The translations under genes were made by a program, and so were the position numbers. From Strigamia acuminata (taxonomy: Eukaryota; Arthropoda; Chilopoda; Geophilomorpha; Linotaeniidae), in the NCBI GenBank assembly GCA_949358305.1, contig OX442315.1, forward strand, positions 32,700,427 through 32,764,426: a DNA stretch of 64,000 nucleotides, written 5' to 3'. Numbering within the stretch: position 1 is the stretch's first letter; the number at the start of each line of letters is the position of its first letter. Shown here piece after piece: positions 1 to 11,200 of this stretch. The notes under the pieces are model-generated. The model made no database searches. It worked only from the letters and a program-made list of their open reading frames with translations, and was not told the origin of the DNA.

Positions 1-1323
1 CGAGTACTGATTCGTAGTTATCTGCTTTGGCAGTTTTACTTATTTTCGCCATGTAATAAATGGCTAAATTATATACTTGATCGTCTATAGAAATAGCTGT
101 TTTCACTGGATAATTAATTTCGGCTATCTGGAATAAAGTTTTTATGATTTCGAACTTTTGTTTGAAATAAAAATCAAACTTACTAATTTATATGGCGTTT
201 TTAACATTGGAACTTGTTTGTCAGCTATCTGCACATCTGTATTCTCTTGCAACTTAAATACGGCCATTTGAGAGCAGCAACCTAAATGTTCACTTCCTGC
301 CGGTCCTTCACCAACACCACTTATTTCAACGCTATAATGTGGATATTCACTCAAAATAGCATCGCACCTAAAAATTAGAATTATAAAAAGTTTATATCAT
401 TCAACATTCATGAATTTCATTTAAATGCTCAGTTTTTTTCCATTCAAAATTCATAATTTCATTTAAATTTTCGGTTTTTTCATTAAAAATTCATTAAACT
501 CATTTAAATTTTCAGTTTTTTATTCAAAATTCATTAATCCCATTTGATTTATATTTTTTTTTACATCCAAAATTCATTAATTGTATTTAAATTTTCAGTT
601 TTCTCAATCAAAATTCATTAATTTCGTCTAAATTTTCAAATATTCAACCCAAAATTCAAAATTAAAGTACCATTCTTTAAACTCTATCCTACTCCATTCG
701 AATTTATGATCCCAGTGTCGAAATCCTTTAAAATCCTTGAATAAAACATTAAAATCCGAATTGGGAGTGGTAAAAATAGCAACTTTTGGCTTCACAAAAC
801 CAAACACAACATCTGGTAATCTGTCTAAAATTTCCTTTTCTAAATGTTCAATCCTAAAAAAAACATAAAAAAAAAATAGAAAGAAATCCCCAATAACCAT
901 CTCGTATTGTCCTTACAACTCAATACACGTTACACCTTCATATCCGATTAATCGTTCATCTTCCTCCGTTACACTTCCACAAAACACGGTATAACTTAAC
1001 GGCCTTTCCCTCCGCATAGTCTCAATATATTCAACCGTAAGCGGTTCGAGTTTAACGAAACATCGTTCCAACAACTCTTGGTCAATGTCCACAGCACAAA
1101 CTCTCTCAATAAACGCGGAACGTTTCAGCCGTAGTGCAAAATTCAACTCCGCGCACCCAAAATCGATCACCTAAAAACAAATTACGGAGTAATTAATTAA
1201 TATTTACAGTATATCAAAATACATTACATTTCCGATTCCATTTTCTTTCAAAACGTCAATTGTAGCTGTATACCGTTGAATATACACGGGACAATTCGAA
1301 TTCTCTCCCAAAAAATATGCCAT
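1..1323 (-). CDS. HENMT1: Small RNA 2'-O-methyltransferase HEN1 homologue (3' end cut by window edge)
   Basis: This enzyme 2'-O-methylates the 3'-terminal ribose of piRNAs/siRNAs and so protects them from trimming and tailing. I read five exons on the minus strand: 1228-1323, 917-1170, 671-853, 184-367 and 1-127 (continuing past the window). All joins use GT-AG sites and keep frame. Seen in the translation: a short start (MAYFLGENSN), the SAM-binding motif VIDFGCAE, then CIELIEHLE, which supplies the Glu-x-x-Glu-His metal ligands, and DHKFEWSR, which supplies the downstream His ligand; FTTPNSDFN and GVGEGPAGSEHLG also match HENMT1. Family knowledge: Mg/Mn-dependent HEN1 catalytic domain, acting with PIWI proteins in the cytoplasm. 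The acidic and His metal ligands are all present, so it is probably active. The C-terminus is missing because the window ends. Start chosen at the first ATG preceding the conserved domain. Confidence 0.93.
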
Positions 1324-1709
1324 AAAAAAACATAAACAAATATCACATCGTTTCGTTATTATTTACCACGAAGAAATTGCAAACATGGCAGCGACCTCTT
1401 TCGACACAACACGAAATTATTCTACACCGCGACATCTAGTGTTGAAAAGAAGAGATAAAACTGCAAAATCACTTTATTTTTCAAACTTATTTTCTCGAAT
1501 ATATTTCAGGCAACATCAACATCTAATGGAGATTTCAAAACACGCCTATACAAACAACTAAACTTAAAAAATCCACATCTTCCAACAAAAAATTAAAAAA
1601 TCTCAAAATTTACATAATTTTTCAATTTTTCATCTAAAAAAAATAAAAATAAAAATAAAAATGATAAACTTCCATTTATTATCAATAAATAATTCAACAA
1701 AAAACACAT
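1324..1709. other. Intergenic spacer between HENMT1 and the coiled-coil gene
   Basis: No ORF of note. It must hold the HENMT1 promoter/5' UTR (right of 1323 on the minus strand) and the 3' UTR of the coiled-coil gene. An A-rich stretch (aaaaataaaaataaaaat) lies at about 1638-1660. No clear TATA box was seen. Confidence 0.5.
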
Positions 1710-3658
1710 TTAGGTTGTTTTTTCCGATACAAAAAACGGATGAGTCCAATTTCGCAACTTTCCTCTCAATTCCTCCAAAGACCTCGACTTAACTCTGTTA
1801 ATTTTCTTATATTTAACATCCTTTGGTTTTGTGACACTTCTGTGTGTGCTCATCACCCTATTGAACGACGCCGCATGTCCCGATAAATCATTACTCGGTG
1901 GCGGTGTCTCACAATCCTCAGAAAACCCATTCACGCAACTTCCATCCAAAATTTCTTCCGCCACCTCATCCAGGGCCTCTAGTGTCGGAATATGGCGACT
2001 GGCTGCTTTGTCCCACGGACTGCGCGCCGCAACTTCTTCCTCGTTGATATCGTCGCACGATGACGTCATTAAATGTTCATCCGAGCTATATCCGTTTAGA
2101 ATTCCGTTCACGTTCAAATCACTACAATTTGCATCACTCTGAGTTCTTCTCAAGATCGAATCTTTGCCGAAATGCACTTTTTTCGAGGTATACCTTCTCG
2201 GTGTGGTTTCACACGTTCCGTTCCGCCACGCGATGTCGCTTTGCGATTGTCCCGCCATGTTGGCGAGTTTGCGATTGAGGACGAGCAGCGCGTGAATTTG
2301 TCGTTCCTGCGCCGCGATGATGGTTTCCTTGTCCTCGACTAATCGTAGAATATCAGTTTGTTCCTTGCGTAGCTCGGCTTGCACTAAGAGCACGCTGCTA
2401 GCGATTTCGCACATTTCTTTATCCCGATCTCGTTTCAGTGTCTGTATGATTGATTCCTGCTCGCTCAACTGTCGTCTCCACGCGAGTACCAGATTTCCTT
2501 GTTTTCTTAAATTTTCTTTGGCTCGTTCGGCATCGGCTTCGGCTTTCTCTACCCGCATTTGGAGCGACTCAAACTCCAATCGCATCTGAAAATACACAAA
2601 AAAAAGTTACTGTAATATTGTTGAAAACCAAGAAAATCACATTCGTTAAATAATTTAGACTGAACAGCACAAAAACAAGATAATTAAACTGTTTTTTTAA
2701 ACTGCTTGTCTCGATGTAACTTCAAAAATGGCAGCCGATTTTATCTGTTTTCAGTCGCAAAATGTTGTAATATTATTGAAAACTAGCAAAAATCATTACT
2801 ATTATTGTTGAAAACCAGCAAAAATCATTGTAATTATTGTTGAAAACAACAGAAATCATTTTAATTTTATCGAAAACAACAAAAAACATTGCAATATTGT
2901 TGTAATTTTATCGAAAACAACAAAAAACATTGCAATATTGTTGTAATTTTATCGAAAACAACAAAAAACATTGCAATATTGTTGTAATTTTATCGAAAAC
3001 AACAAAAAACATTGCAATATTATTGTAATTTTATCGAAAACAACAAAAAACATTGCAATATTGTTGTAATTTTGTTGGCAACAACAAAAATCATTTTTTT
3101 TTTTAGTTTGAAAAACCTTTTTAGTTGAAAATAGCAAAATTATTGTTTTTTCAGTTGAAAATAGCAAAAATTGTTGCTTTTTTTAGTTGAAAATAGCAAA
3201 AACTAATGATTTTTTTAGTTGATAATAGCAAGAATTAATGTAAAATTATTAAAAACAGCAAAAATCATTCTGAGATTGTTGAAAACAACAACAAAATCAA
3301 CAAACAAATCTGTCCCACTTCAAACTTGTTTGGCCATCTGACGTAAAAAGTGCATTTTATGTTTTATCAATCACGAAAGTGTTTTAATTTTAAATGCGAT
3401 AACCTTAATAATAAAAAAAGCAAAATCAATCCCAATTCACACATTTAAACAACGCAATAAAACAACCACACTCCCCAACGTTCACGTATATATAAAACAT
3501 ACCTCTCCAAAACTTGAATTGTAGCCTAGATTCGTTTGTAACTTTTTCCAAGCCACCAATTCCTTAACGACCATTTCCTTTTTCCAAATTAAACTGCTGC
3601 GAGTGTCTTGACCATTCAGTGCGAGGTTAAAGTCCTCACACAAGACTACTATCATCAT
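1710..3658 (-). CDS. Coiled-coil protein, two-exon form (possibly quick-to-court-like)
   Basis: Minus-strand exons 3503-3658 and 1710-2585 give a protein of 343 aa. The donor after ...NSSFGE (GAG|GTATGT) and the acceptor before MRLEFESLQ (TTTTCAG|) join in phase 0. Residues about 50-160 are a long charged coiled coil (RVEKAEADAERAKENLRKQ, then QERQIHALLVLNRKLAN); the C-terminal half is Ser/Asp-rich, low complexity and probably disordered, with SRSLEELRGKLRNW near the end. I do not recognise the family with certainty; the central QESIIQTLKRDRDKEM...VLLVQAELRKEQ region recalls arthropod quick-to-court-type proteins, but this is a weak impression. The start ATG (3656-3658) is the first in the exon frame after the 5' leader. 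The gypsy element ends 33 bp upstream, in the putative 5' UTR, in the opposite orientation. An alternative first exon may lie at 21636-21755. Confidence 0.7.
2840..3110. repeat. Intronic minisatellite, about 41-bp unit
   Basis: Within the intron of the coiled-coil gene, a unit of about 41 bp (ttttatcgaaaacaacaaa followed by acattgcaatattgttgtaa) is repeated about five times with few changes. Diverged relatives (gttgaaaac-agcaaaaatcatt) extend from about 2760 to 3290. The right part overlaps short antisense ORFs, which are repeat artefacts. Confidence 0.85.
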
Positions 3659-3691
3659 TTTTCCATAGCTCTCTCTTTCTCTCCTCTCATT

Positions 3692-5281
3692 TGTGACGGT
3701 TACACTGTCATGCACTTTGTTAGTATAGGACGATTACTTCACCAATAGATGGCGCTGATGCGTTTTAGCGGTAAATTCAAATTTCGACAATTTTTGAGTG
3801 AATAAAATATAAATTACTATTTATATTTTATTCCACTGCAACTTTAGACACTTTTAAATACTTTTGGATGTTTAAAAACTAGTTGATTTATTTGTCACAT
3901 AATTCTATTGAATTATGTGCAAACTCTACACCTGGTGAAGTCACCCCCCATCACCCACTGTGAGTTGGACTCCTTTTGGATTATAGTCAAAGGGACTTAA
4001 TCCAAAATGTGTCCTGCGTATCCAGTTCCTGTAGTGGACCTAGTAGAAGACTATGTCCTGAGTATCCACTTCCTATGATCTGGGATTGGATGGATTTGAC
4101 TGCCCAGTGATCCCATTGGATCACTGAACAGCTATTCTCCTCACCGAGTATATATCCCCCTGCAAAACGGATATAGCTCGCTCTTGTTCTGTTTTTGTTT
4201 GATACTGATATTACTTGAGCACATATTATACTTCTCTGCGTTCCGACAATCCGTTGTAGAAATACTTTGTATTTAGTGTAAGTATCTAGAGTGGGTAGAA
4301 GACTCACAGACACACTGCCCGCCTCTTCATGCCAACATTCCGTTGTAGAAATGTTGTAACTAGAGTGAGTAATTCACAGACACATTTAAGTGTAGTATCT
4401 AGAGTGGGGTACAACCCACAGACGCACTCCCTCCAGCTTCATGCCAACATTCCGTTGTAGAGTGCAGAATCTAGAGTGGAGTAAAATTCACAGACGCATT
4501 GGTAATGTAGAATCTAGAGTGGAGTATTTATATTTCACAGACGCATTATCAGAGTAATCGACGCGGAGTAATTTCCCGGTTACTCTCCCGCCAGCCAGGA
4601 CCGAGTGGAGTAATTTCCCGGCGATGGATAACCTTTCCTGCGAGATATTTCGATTCAATTCGTTATTGGTTTGACGGAACATTTAAGTCTAACTTAGATG
4701 TTGATTGCACTCGGGGCAAAAAATAGCTCGGCGCTATTTTAATATATTTTACTTATTTTCATAGTTTTAGTTAAGTTTGTGACTCTAAAATATCATGATT
4801 AATTCCATAGAATTAATATGAATATTTATTCTCACATTGTTACATCTCGCGGTAATTATTGATTACAACAATTATCTGCGATGCGATGTGTGTGACGATA
4901 CAGAAAAGTCAACCGCACCTCTCGGATATAACCCACCCAGCCTAACCATTTACACGCCTTTTAGAACCAAACCCCGGACCATTTAGAAGCCAAAGCCATT
5001 CATAGATGACATCTTTTACGTCACAGCAATAAGACCGTTACAAATTCTTATTGCATGACTGAAGCCTTCAAATGATATTATTTCAGGGCTTTTGCCAAAT
5101 AACTGTATAGTTTAACTTATCGTCATTTTAGCCACTTGTAGGCATAGTATTTATATAAGGTTCAAACCGGAATAAATGTTATATGTTTTGAGAAAACATC
5201 AGGTTTGCATATTTTACATTTTCACACAGATAGTTCACACTTTAGTTTAGCAATTGCTATCTCCAGAAGGTAATCGTCACA
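3692..5281 (+). repeat. 5' LTR of gypsy element
   Basis: 1590 bp, TGTGACG...CGTCACA. A likely TATA box (TTATATAAGG) is at 5151-5160 and a polyadenylation signal AATAAA at 5171-5176, placing the U3/R boundary near 5180. It contains an array of a repeated motif (see 4270-4550). Two minus-strand ORFs inside recur unchanged in the 3' LTR and are not genes. Confidence 0.97.
4270..4550 (+). repeat. Degenerate tandem motif array inside the LTR
   Basis: Five copies of a block built on TCTAGAGTGgxGTA followed by 5-15 nt and CACAGACgCA occur at about 4275, 4349, 4394, 4467 and 4509, some preceded by 'caacattccgttgtagaa'. The same array is at about 16686-16966 in the other LTR. Such arrays in U3 regions often bind host proteins (enhancer or insulator); that role here is inference. 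Confidence 0.75.
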
Positions 5282-5283
5282 CG

Positions 5284-5301
5284 TGGAGGTCCCACCGAGA
5301 T
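5284..5301 (+). promoter_or_regulatory. Primer binding site, tRNA-Gln
   Basis: TGGAGGTCCCACCGAGAT lies 2 nt after the 5' LTR. Its reverse complement, ATCTCGGTGGGACCTCCA, is the expected 3' end of eukaryotic tRNA-Gln including CCA, so minus-strand DNA synthesis is probably primed by tRNA-Gln. All 18 nt fit from memory of the conserved tRNA sequence. Confidence 0.85.
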
Positions 5302-6160
5302 AGGTTGCATTTTATCGAAGTGAACTCTGTGATCAAAGTGTAAAATTGAAAAATGAATTTTCTTGATTATTTTATATAGATATTATAATTAGAAAATTTC
5401 CGATTTTTCTCTATAAATTTACTGTGAAATATCCATTTGTTTTCAAAAAATTCTCATTATCTTTTGGAAATATCTGAATTCGAATTTTTGGATTATTTTG
5501 AAAAAAACTCATTATAATTCCGAATCTCTTACGAAAAATCTATTATGATTTTATTGAGTTTCCCAGAATATTCAGCTATATTCTGGAAAATTTCGAAACC
5601 TTGAATTTTGATCAAAAAACGAATTTGACTAGAAATCCTGCTGACTGAAAAATAAAAAGTTAAAGTATTTTATTTTGCTGGTTAAAAACTTGACCAAGTT
5701 TCTATTGTTCTGTTTTCAATGTTTTTGATTATTATTTTAATCTTTAACAAAGTAAAGAATGTGACAAAGAGAACCACTCACGATGCAGCTCGGAGTAGGT
5801 CATCCAGATGTGACATTGTTGAGAATTTCGGATTAGAAATTATCAGGAATTTGTCAACATCGCCAATCACAGCAGACTGTCTTGACAAAGGAGATTTTCC
5901 GGAAGCTAGTTTGACAACCAATATTCAGCCACACTTGCTTTTCGACAGTGCGACCATCCAGTTGTGCCTTTGTGACCAGTGCCCGTTTGGACCATTCTTG
6001 ACCACGCAATAGGACAGTTTTTCCGAAGCCACTTCAGTTTCAGCAGCTAAGGTTGTATTTTTTCAAATTATTTCTTAGTTTAATATTAAGCGTGTTACAT
6101 TTACGCTAGTTCAGTTAAAATCTTATTTTTCCTTGTTGTACGTGTATTTCTTTGAGTATT
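5302..6160 (+). other. Untranslated leader of gypsy element
   Basis: AT-rich leader between the primer binding site and gag. It has one short ATG-initiated ORF (5719-6012, 97 codons) of no recognisable family. Packaging and dimerisation signals would be expected here but cannot be pinpointed. Confidence 0.6.
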
Positions 6161-8209
6161 ATGGCCCGTAGACCTGTAAGAGTTCGTGGAACACGAGGAA
6201 ATCGTGGAGCACGACGACGTGGTGGTATGTGTGAAACACCAAGAGGAATTGTGGAGTCTGATCTAGAAAGCCAGGGGGAAGAAAATGTTCCTAGAGACGT
6301 TTCCAACCCAGGTAGTTCTCGAACGGATCCACTATCAGTCCCACATGATTTAGAAGTTTACTGTCGCCATTACCAATTGGAAGTGACGCAGTTTTCCTCT
6401 TTGTGTGAAGCTCAACAATACACGGCGAATAATCATCACGAGAGAAATCGTGTAATTACTCCCGATGTAGTTGTAACCAACGAACAAAGTGTTTCTATAG
6501 ATCGAACTGGCCCTCGTTCGCCGGCCACATATCGCTACCAGCAATTGCCTGGATGGCGAATGAATGTTGCTCGTGACGACAATGGGCAGTTAAATTCTTC
6601 ACTATCTGTTCAACCTTTGATTCAGTTACCAACTAGTTCTTGGCGATCGAATTCGGCCGAAAGAATGGGAAATTCCGGACAAGGAAATATTTCTGCGCCA
6701 ATTTCCCGAAATTTACCAAGTGCGACGGCTGTAAATAATATTTTACCCGCTCCCACTGGGAATTTGAATGATTCTTTCAGAGTTCCACAGCCTCGAACTA
6801 ATCTGTCGGTCCAACCAAGGGGGAGAAATGAAAATTATCAAAATTTTCAATCTCACACCCAATCTGATGGAGATTTTAGGAATTATAGAAATTCCCGCTC
6901 TCAAGGTGGACGAGCTCCGCCGAGAAATCAACGATTTCCCGGAGCTCCTGGTGATCCGCGTGACTCCGATCCTAACTCGAGTAGTGACGAATCTCACGCT
7001 GGTGGAGGGGGAAATTATAACAATAATTTCCACCGACGTAATAATTCTCGTTCTCCACCGCCACCTGATAGACATCAAAATTTTCAAGGAGAGCCAAATC
7101 CGCCACCCAGAGACCAAGGAAGTCGGTCTACACCCAATTCGAACTCTGCTTCTAATTTGTCGGACGAAAATGTAAAACAAATTATTCAGGGTTTAGTTGG
7201 TCAAATCCGAAGCCCGAGTAATCCCAGTCAGAATTTTGGAAAAGGAATCGAGATTCCTATTTTTGACGGGAAACAGACAGAGGTTGCGCGATTCCTTGAA
7301 ATCGTCAAAGCTGTCGCACTCGGGAAAGGCATCCCTTTAGACGACATGGTACACACTGCTGTACCTGGACGACTATTAGGCCATGCACAACGTTGGTTCC
7401 ATAAGCAACGCCATACTTTTAACAGTTGGCGAACTTTCGAAGCCTCTTTTCTCGATTGTTTCGACCTCGTTCCACTTACAAGAGAAAGGCGACTTCTTAA
7501 TGTAAAACAACGAGCCGACGAGTCACTTTATAGTTTTCTTCTGCGTTATACGCAAGAACAAGGTGAAGTGCCGCCAGGTGATAAAACTGGACGTGCGCAA
7601 TTATTCGACAATTTAACTCAAGAAAGTTTCACGGCGTTATGTACACAAGGAATGTATGGTAACTTTACAGTAGATGACATTCTACAATATGTAGGAGCAA
7701 ATCGCTCTAAGTTTGAAAGTTCTCAACTTGCAGCAAAATTGGAGTACGATAATCGAGAGAATCATCCTACTCCCAAACTTCACGAAAAATCTAAGATTTT
7801 TCCTTCTAAAACTTCACTACGTTTAACGCAAACTCAAGATGAAGTTGAAAATGAAGACGAGTCGGAAAATGACGACTCAACTGACGATGGTTCAATGGAG
7901 CGATTATTTGCCGCCCAGTATGAAAAGACTACTGGAAAATGCTTTTTCTGTCACGAGCCTGGACATTTTAAAAGAGAATGTCCCGCTCTTGCCAAAAAAT
8001 TAGCAGGGAAATCAGACTCGTTAAATTCAAATAAAAGATTTAACCACTCTGCTCCCAACCCCGAGTTTAAACGACCCAAACAAAATTGGGTTACGTCAGA
8101 AACTTTAGACTCCAAATTTACTGACTTCCAGAAAAACATGGTTGACCTGTTAATTAAGCATTTACCAGCAGCCACTGAGTCAGTCACTCCCGACGAGACA
8201 AAAAACTGA
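6161..8209 (+). CDS. gag: Gypsy Gag polyprotein
   Basis: 682 aa from the ATG at 6161 (MARRPVRVRG), the first ATG of the frame. The N-terminal half is Arg/Asn/Ser/Pro-rich and low in complexity (for example runs of RNNSRSPPPPDRH), probably disordered and RNA-binding. A retrotransposon-gag capsid-like region follows at about residues 365-500 (IPIFDGKQTEVARFLEIVK ... RWFHKQRHTFNSWRTFEASF). One CCHC zinc knuckle, CFFCHEPGHFKRECP, is at about residues 594-608, then a basic tail. The stop codon (TGA 8207-8209) follows directly on a slippery heptamer, so a fraction of ribosomes should make Gag-Pol. Expected role: virus-like particle assembly and RNA packaging in the cytoplasm. Confidence 0.93.
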   Translation: MARRPVRVRGTRGNRGARRRGGMCETPRGIVESDLESQGEENVPRDVSNPGSSRTDPLSVPHDLEVYCRHYQLEVTQFSSLCEAQQYTANNHHERNRVITPDVVVTNEQSVSIDRTGPRSPATYRYQQLPGWRMNVARDDNGQLNSSLSVQPLIQLPTSSWRSNSAERMGNSGQGNISAPISRNLPSATAVNNILPAPTGNLNDSFRVPQPRTNLSVQPRGRNENYQNFQSHTQSDGDFRNYRNSRSQGGRAPPRNQRFPGAPGDPRDSDPNSSSDESHAGGGGNYNNNFHRRNNSRSPPPPDRHQNFQGEPNPPPRDQGSRSTPNSNSASNLSDENVKQIIQGLVGQIRSPSNPSQNFGKGIEIPIFDGKQTEVARFLEIVKAVALGKGIPLDDMVHTAVPGRLLGHAQRWFHKQRHTFNSWRTFEASFLDCFDLVPLTRERRLLNVKQRADESLYSFLLRYTQEQGEVPPGDKTGRAQLFDNLTQESFTALCTQGMYGNFTVDDILQYVGANRSKFESSQLAAKLEYDNRENHPTPKLHEKSKIFPSKTSLRLTQTQDEVENEDESENDDSTDDGSMERLFAAQYEKTTGKCFFCHEPGHFKRECPALAKKLAGKSDSLNSNKRFNHSAPNPEFKRPKQNWVTSETLDSKFTDFQKNMVDLLIKHLPAATESVTPDETKN

Positions 8210-8240
8210 TTCAGGGGGTTGTTCAAGTTGCCCAACCCCC
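8200..8240 (+). promoter_or_regulatory. -1 programmed ribosomal frameshift signal (gag-pol)
   Basis: Slippery heptamer A AAA AAC at 8200-8206 in the gag frame, followed at once by the gag stop TGA (8207-8209). Seven nt downstream begins a perfect 8-bp stem: GGGGGTTG (8214-8221) pairs with CAACCCCC (8233-8240) around an 11-nt loop. Slipping by -1 continues into the open pol frame (CTG ATT CAG...). Heptamer, 6-8 nt spacer and GC-rich hairpin are the three classic parts. Confidence 0.92.
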
Positions 8241-11200
8241 GCTTAAAGAGTTGTTTCCTTTCTCGGAATTGTCAAATGATTTATTTTTACGAAAAGATGA
8301 ATTTAAATTAAGACATAAGCCTAGTCATCTCACAGTACCTTATGTCGATGATTCGAAGAATAAACCACCATCGTTGGTCATTTCTTACGAAGCCGTACCT
8401 GTCTGTCGAAAGACTAGCAGCTCTACTGGCGGTGTCGATGAAAATTTAAAAGTCATGACAGACCAACTAGAAAATTTGAGTATTTTCAGTGGAAGCTGGA
8501 ATGCACCCAAGAAACCGCTTGTACCCAAGGTTTTCAAGTTAAGAAAACTTCTTAAACTTGAAAAATGGAACAAGAAAGAACGAAAAGTATTGCTTGGCAA
8601 ACTTTGCAATAGCAAATTAATTAATGGTGGCAAAGATGATCCGCGTATGAATGTCCAAATTGGAGGTTTGGATTACAACGCACTAATGGACTCTGGAGCC
8701 ACCCAATGTTTTATTGGAGTACAACTCCTCTCAAACACGGAAATTCCGGTGGAATTCATACAAGAATGTCCCCGGGGAATGCGTGTCTGCGCGGTCGGAA
8801 TAGATCACCGACCTATCGGTCAAGTTTGTCTTTGTGTCAAATGGGCCGATAAAAGGAGAGTTACACCTATGACCTTCATAATTCTACACAAGAATGTATG
8901 TGGGTTGATTTTGGGTCACAATTTTATGCGTAGAACGGGGATAAACCCTAATCCCCGACGAGCAGTGTTCACCTGTGATGACATGCCCGGATGGACAGCC
9001 CCGTACGAGACCACTGAACTTAACTGTTGCTTAGCAAGCATTAAGACTTTGGGTCTCCAAGGTGAAGGAACTCCCACTTCACCGGACTGGGCAGAAAAAC
9101 TCGTCGAAGGCTGCAACAGTTCGGCGGAAGAAAAACAGTTACTCGTAAACGTTCTTGTACAATTAAAAAACGTATTTCGAGACCAACTGGGCTGTACGAA
9201 GGTGGCCAAGCACAGCATCAAGTTTAAACCTGGTGCTACTTGGAAACACCAGCCATATAGAATGTACAATCCGGCCAAGAAGGCGATTATGACGGAATTG
9301 GTCGAGGAGTTGGAGGCCGATGGGTTGATCGAACCTGCCACTGGCCCTTATATAAGTCACCCCGTCATAGTGGCTAAACCCGGCGGGAAGTATCGATTAT
9401 GTATCGACTACCGCTGGTTGAATGCGATCACAGAAGTTGATGCAATTCAAATGCCAAGTATTGACCTATTAATTCACCATACTAATCAGGCCAAGTACTT
9501 TACATCCATTGATTTAACTAAAGGTTATCATCAAATGGAAATGGAGGAGGAGGATAAGAGCAAAACTGCTTTTTACACCCCAAAAGGCAAATTTCAATTC
9601 AAGAGATTGCCATTTGGTCTTTGTAATGCACCTAGTTCTTTTCAACACCTCATGACTACCGTATTGGGTGACTCTCTATATAAACATGCTCTGGTTTATT
9701 TAGACGATATAATTATTTTTTCCGACACATGGGAAAATCATTTATTACATATTAAAGACGTACTTGAGAAGTTGGATGCCGCGAATCTAACTATCAATAA
9801 AGACAAGTCAAAATTTGGTCGAACATCATTACGATTTTTAGGCCATTTAATTTCGGAGGGATCTCTTCTTCCAGACCCTGACAAAGTCTCGGCTGTAAGG
9901 AATTTCCCCAAACCGACTTGCTCTAAAGACATTCAAAGATTTGTAGGACTTGCGAATTTTTTCCGAAAATTTATTCCTAACATCGCAAATATTGCTCGTC
10001 CATTGACCAATATTATGCATGATCAAGCAAAGTTTGTGTGGGATGATCCACAAACAACTGCATTCGAAACTATCAAAGATATTTTGTGTGACAAGGACCA
10101 AGCCCTTCTCCACATGCCAGATATGAATAAGCCTTTTGTCATTTTGACAGATGCTTCTCATTCAGGCTTAGGTGCAGTACTCTGCCAAGATGTCGAATTA
10201 TTCTGTGAAAAGAAACAGAAATTAATTATGGTCCCGAAAGCAGTCGCGTACGCCAGTCGAGTGTTACACGGGGCCGAAGTAAGGTATTCTACGCCGGAAT
10301 TGGAGTGTTTGGCCGTTGTATGGGCAATCGAGAGATTTCGCCCATATATAGAATACACGACTTTCACTCTCGAGTCCGATGCTAAAGCCCTTAGCTGGTT
10401 GATGAGTACGCCGGAACCATCCGGAAGGTTTGGTCGTTGGGCCGTCAAAATACAATGTGGCGCGTTTAAAATTATTTTTAGACGCGGCGCAATGAACCAA
10501 GTAGCGGACGCATTATCACGCGCTCCACTGTCTGCACTAGACACTCCGGATTATGATTATATCGAACCAGAGGAGATCACCCATTTCTATCCAACTTGGA
10601 ATGGAAACAGGTGTGCATCTTTACAAGTGACGGAAACTGAGCGCAAACATTTTCTTACAAATGTTGGCCTTAGTTTAGACTTTTTCTCAGAATCATATAA
10701 TCCAGTTAGATTTCATGATTCTGGAGAAAAGGGGGAGGAAGAAGGATGTACAAGAGAAAATTGCAGACATATAGATGTCCACAATTGTAATCACGAAAAT
10801 GTACACACTGCGCTAACAGATATCCTAAAAGTAGTTCCGCCGACGCGAGACGAAATTATCGAAGCGCAGCTTAAAGATCCAGCATGTAGTAAAATCCTTG
10901 TTTACCTAAAAGGAGACGAAAAATTAAAAAATCGTGTCACGGATAAACATTGGTTAAACGCGATTTGTGGCTACACTCTCGACGAACCGGAAGAAAATAA
11001 AGGTGTTATGCTAATTTATTTTGCTCCGACCGATGAGGAAGAGTTAAACGACTCCGGCAACGGGTTTAAGGCGGTAATTCCACGCTCTCTCGTGAGACGT
11101 GCATTATTCGCATGCCATGGCCACCCACTTACAGGACATGCCGGCATGAGCAAAACCCTAGATAGAGCAAAACAGATGTATTTCTGGCCTAGAATGAGCA

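Noticed and set aside
3987-4682. Minus-strand ORFs of 108 and 64 codons that recur at 16403-17098
   Set aside because: Both lie inside the LTRs and recur only because the LTRs are duplicates; no domain was recognised.
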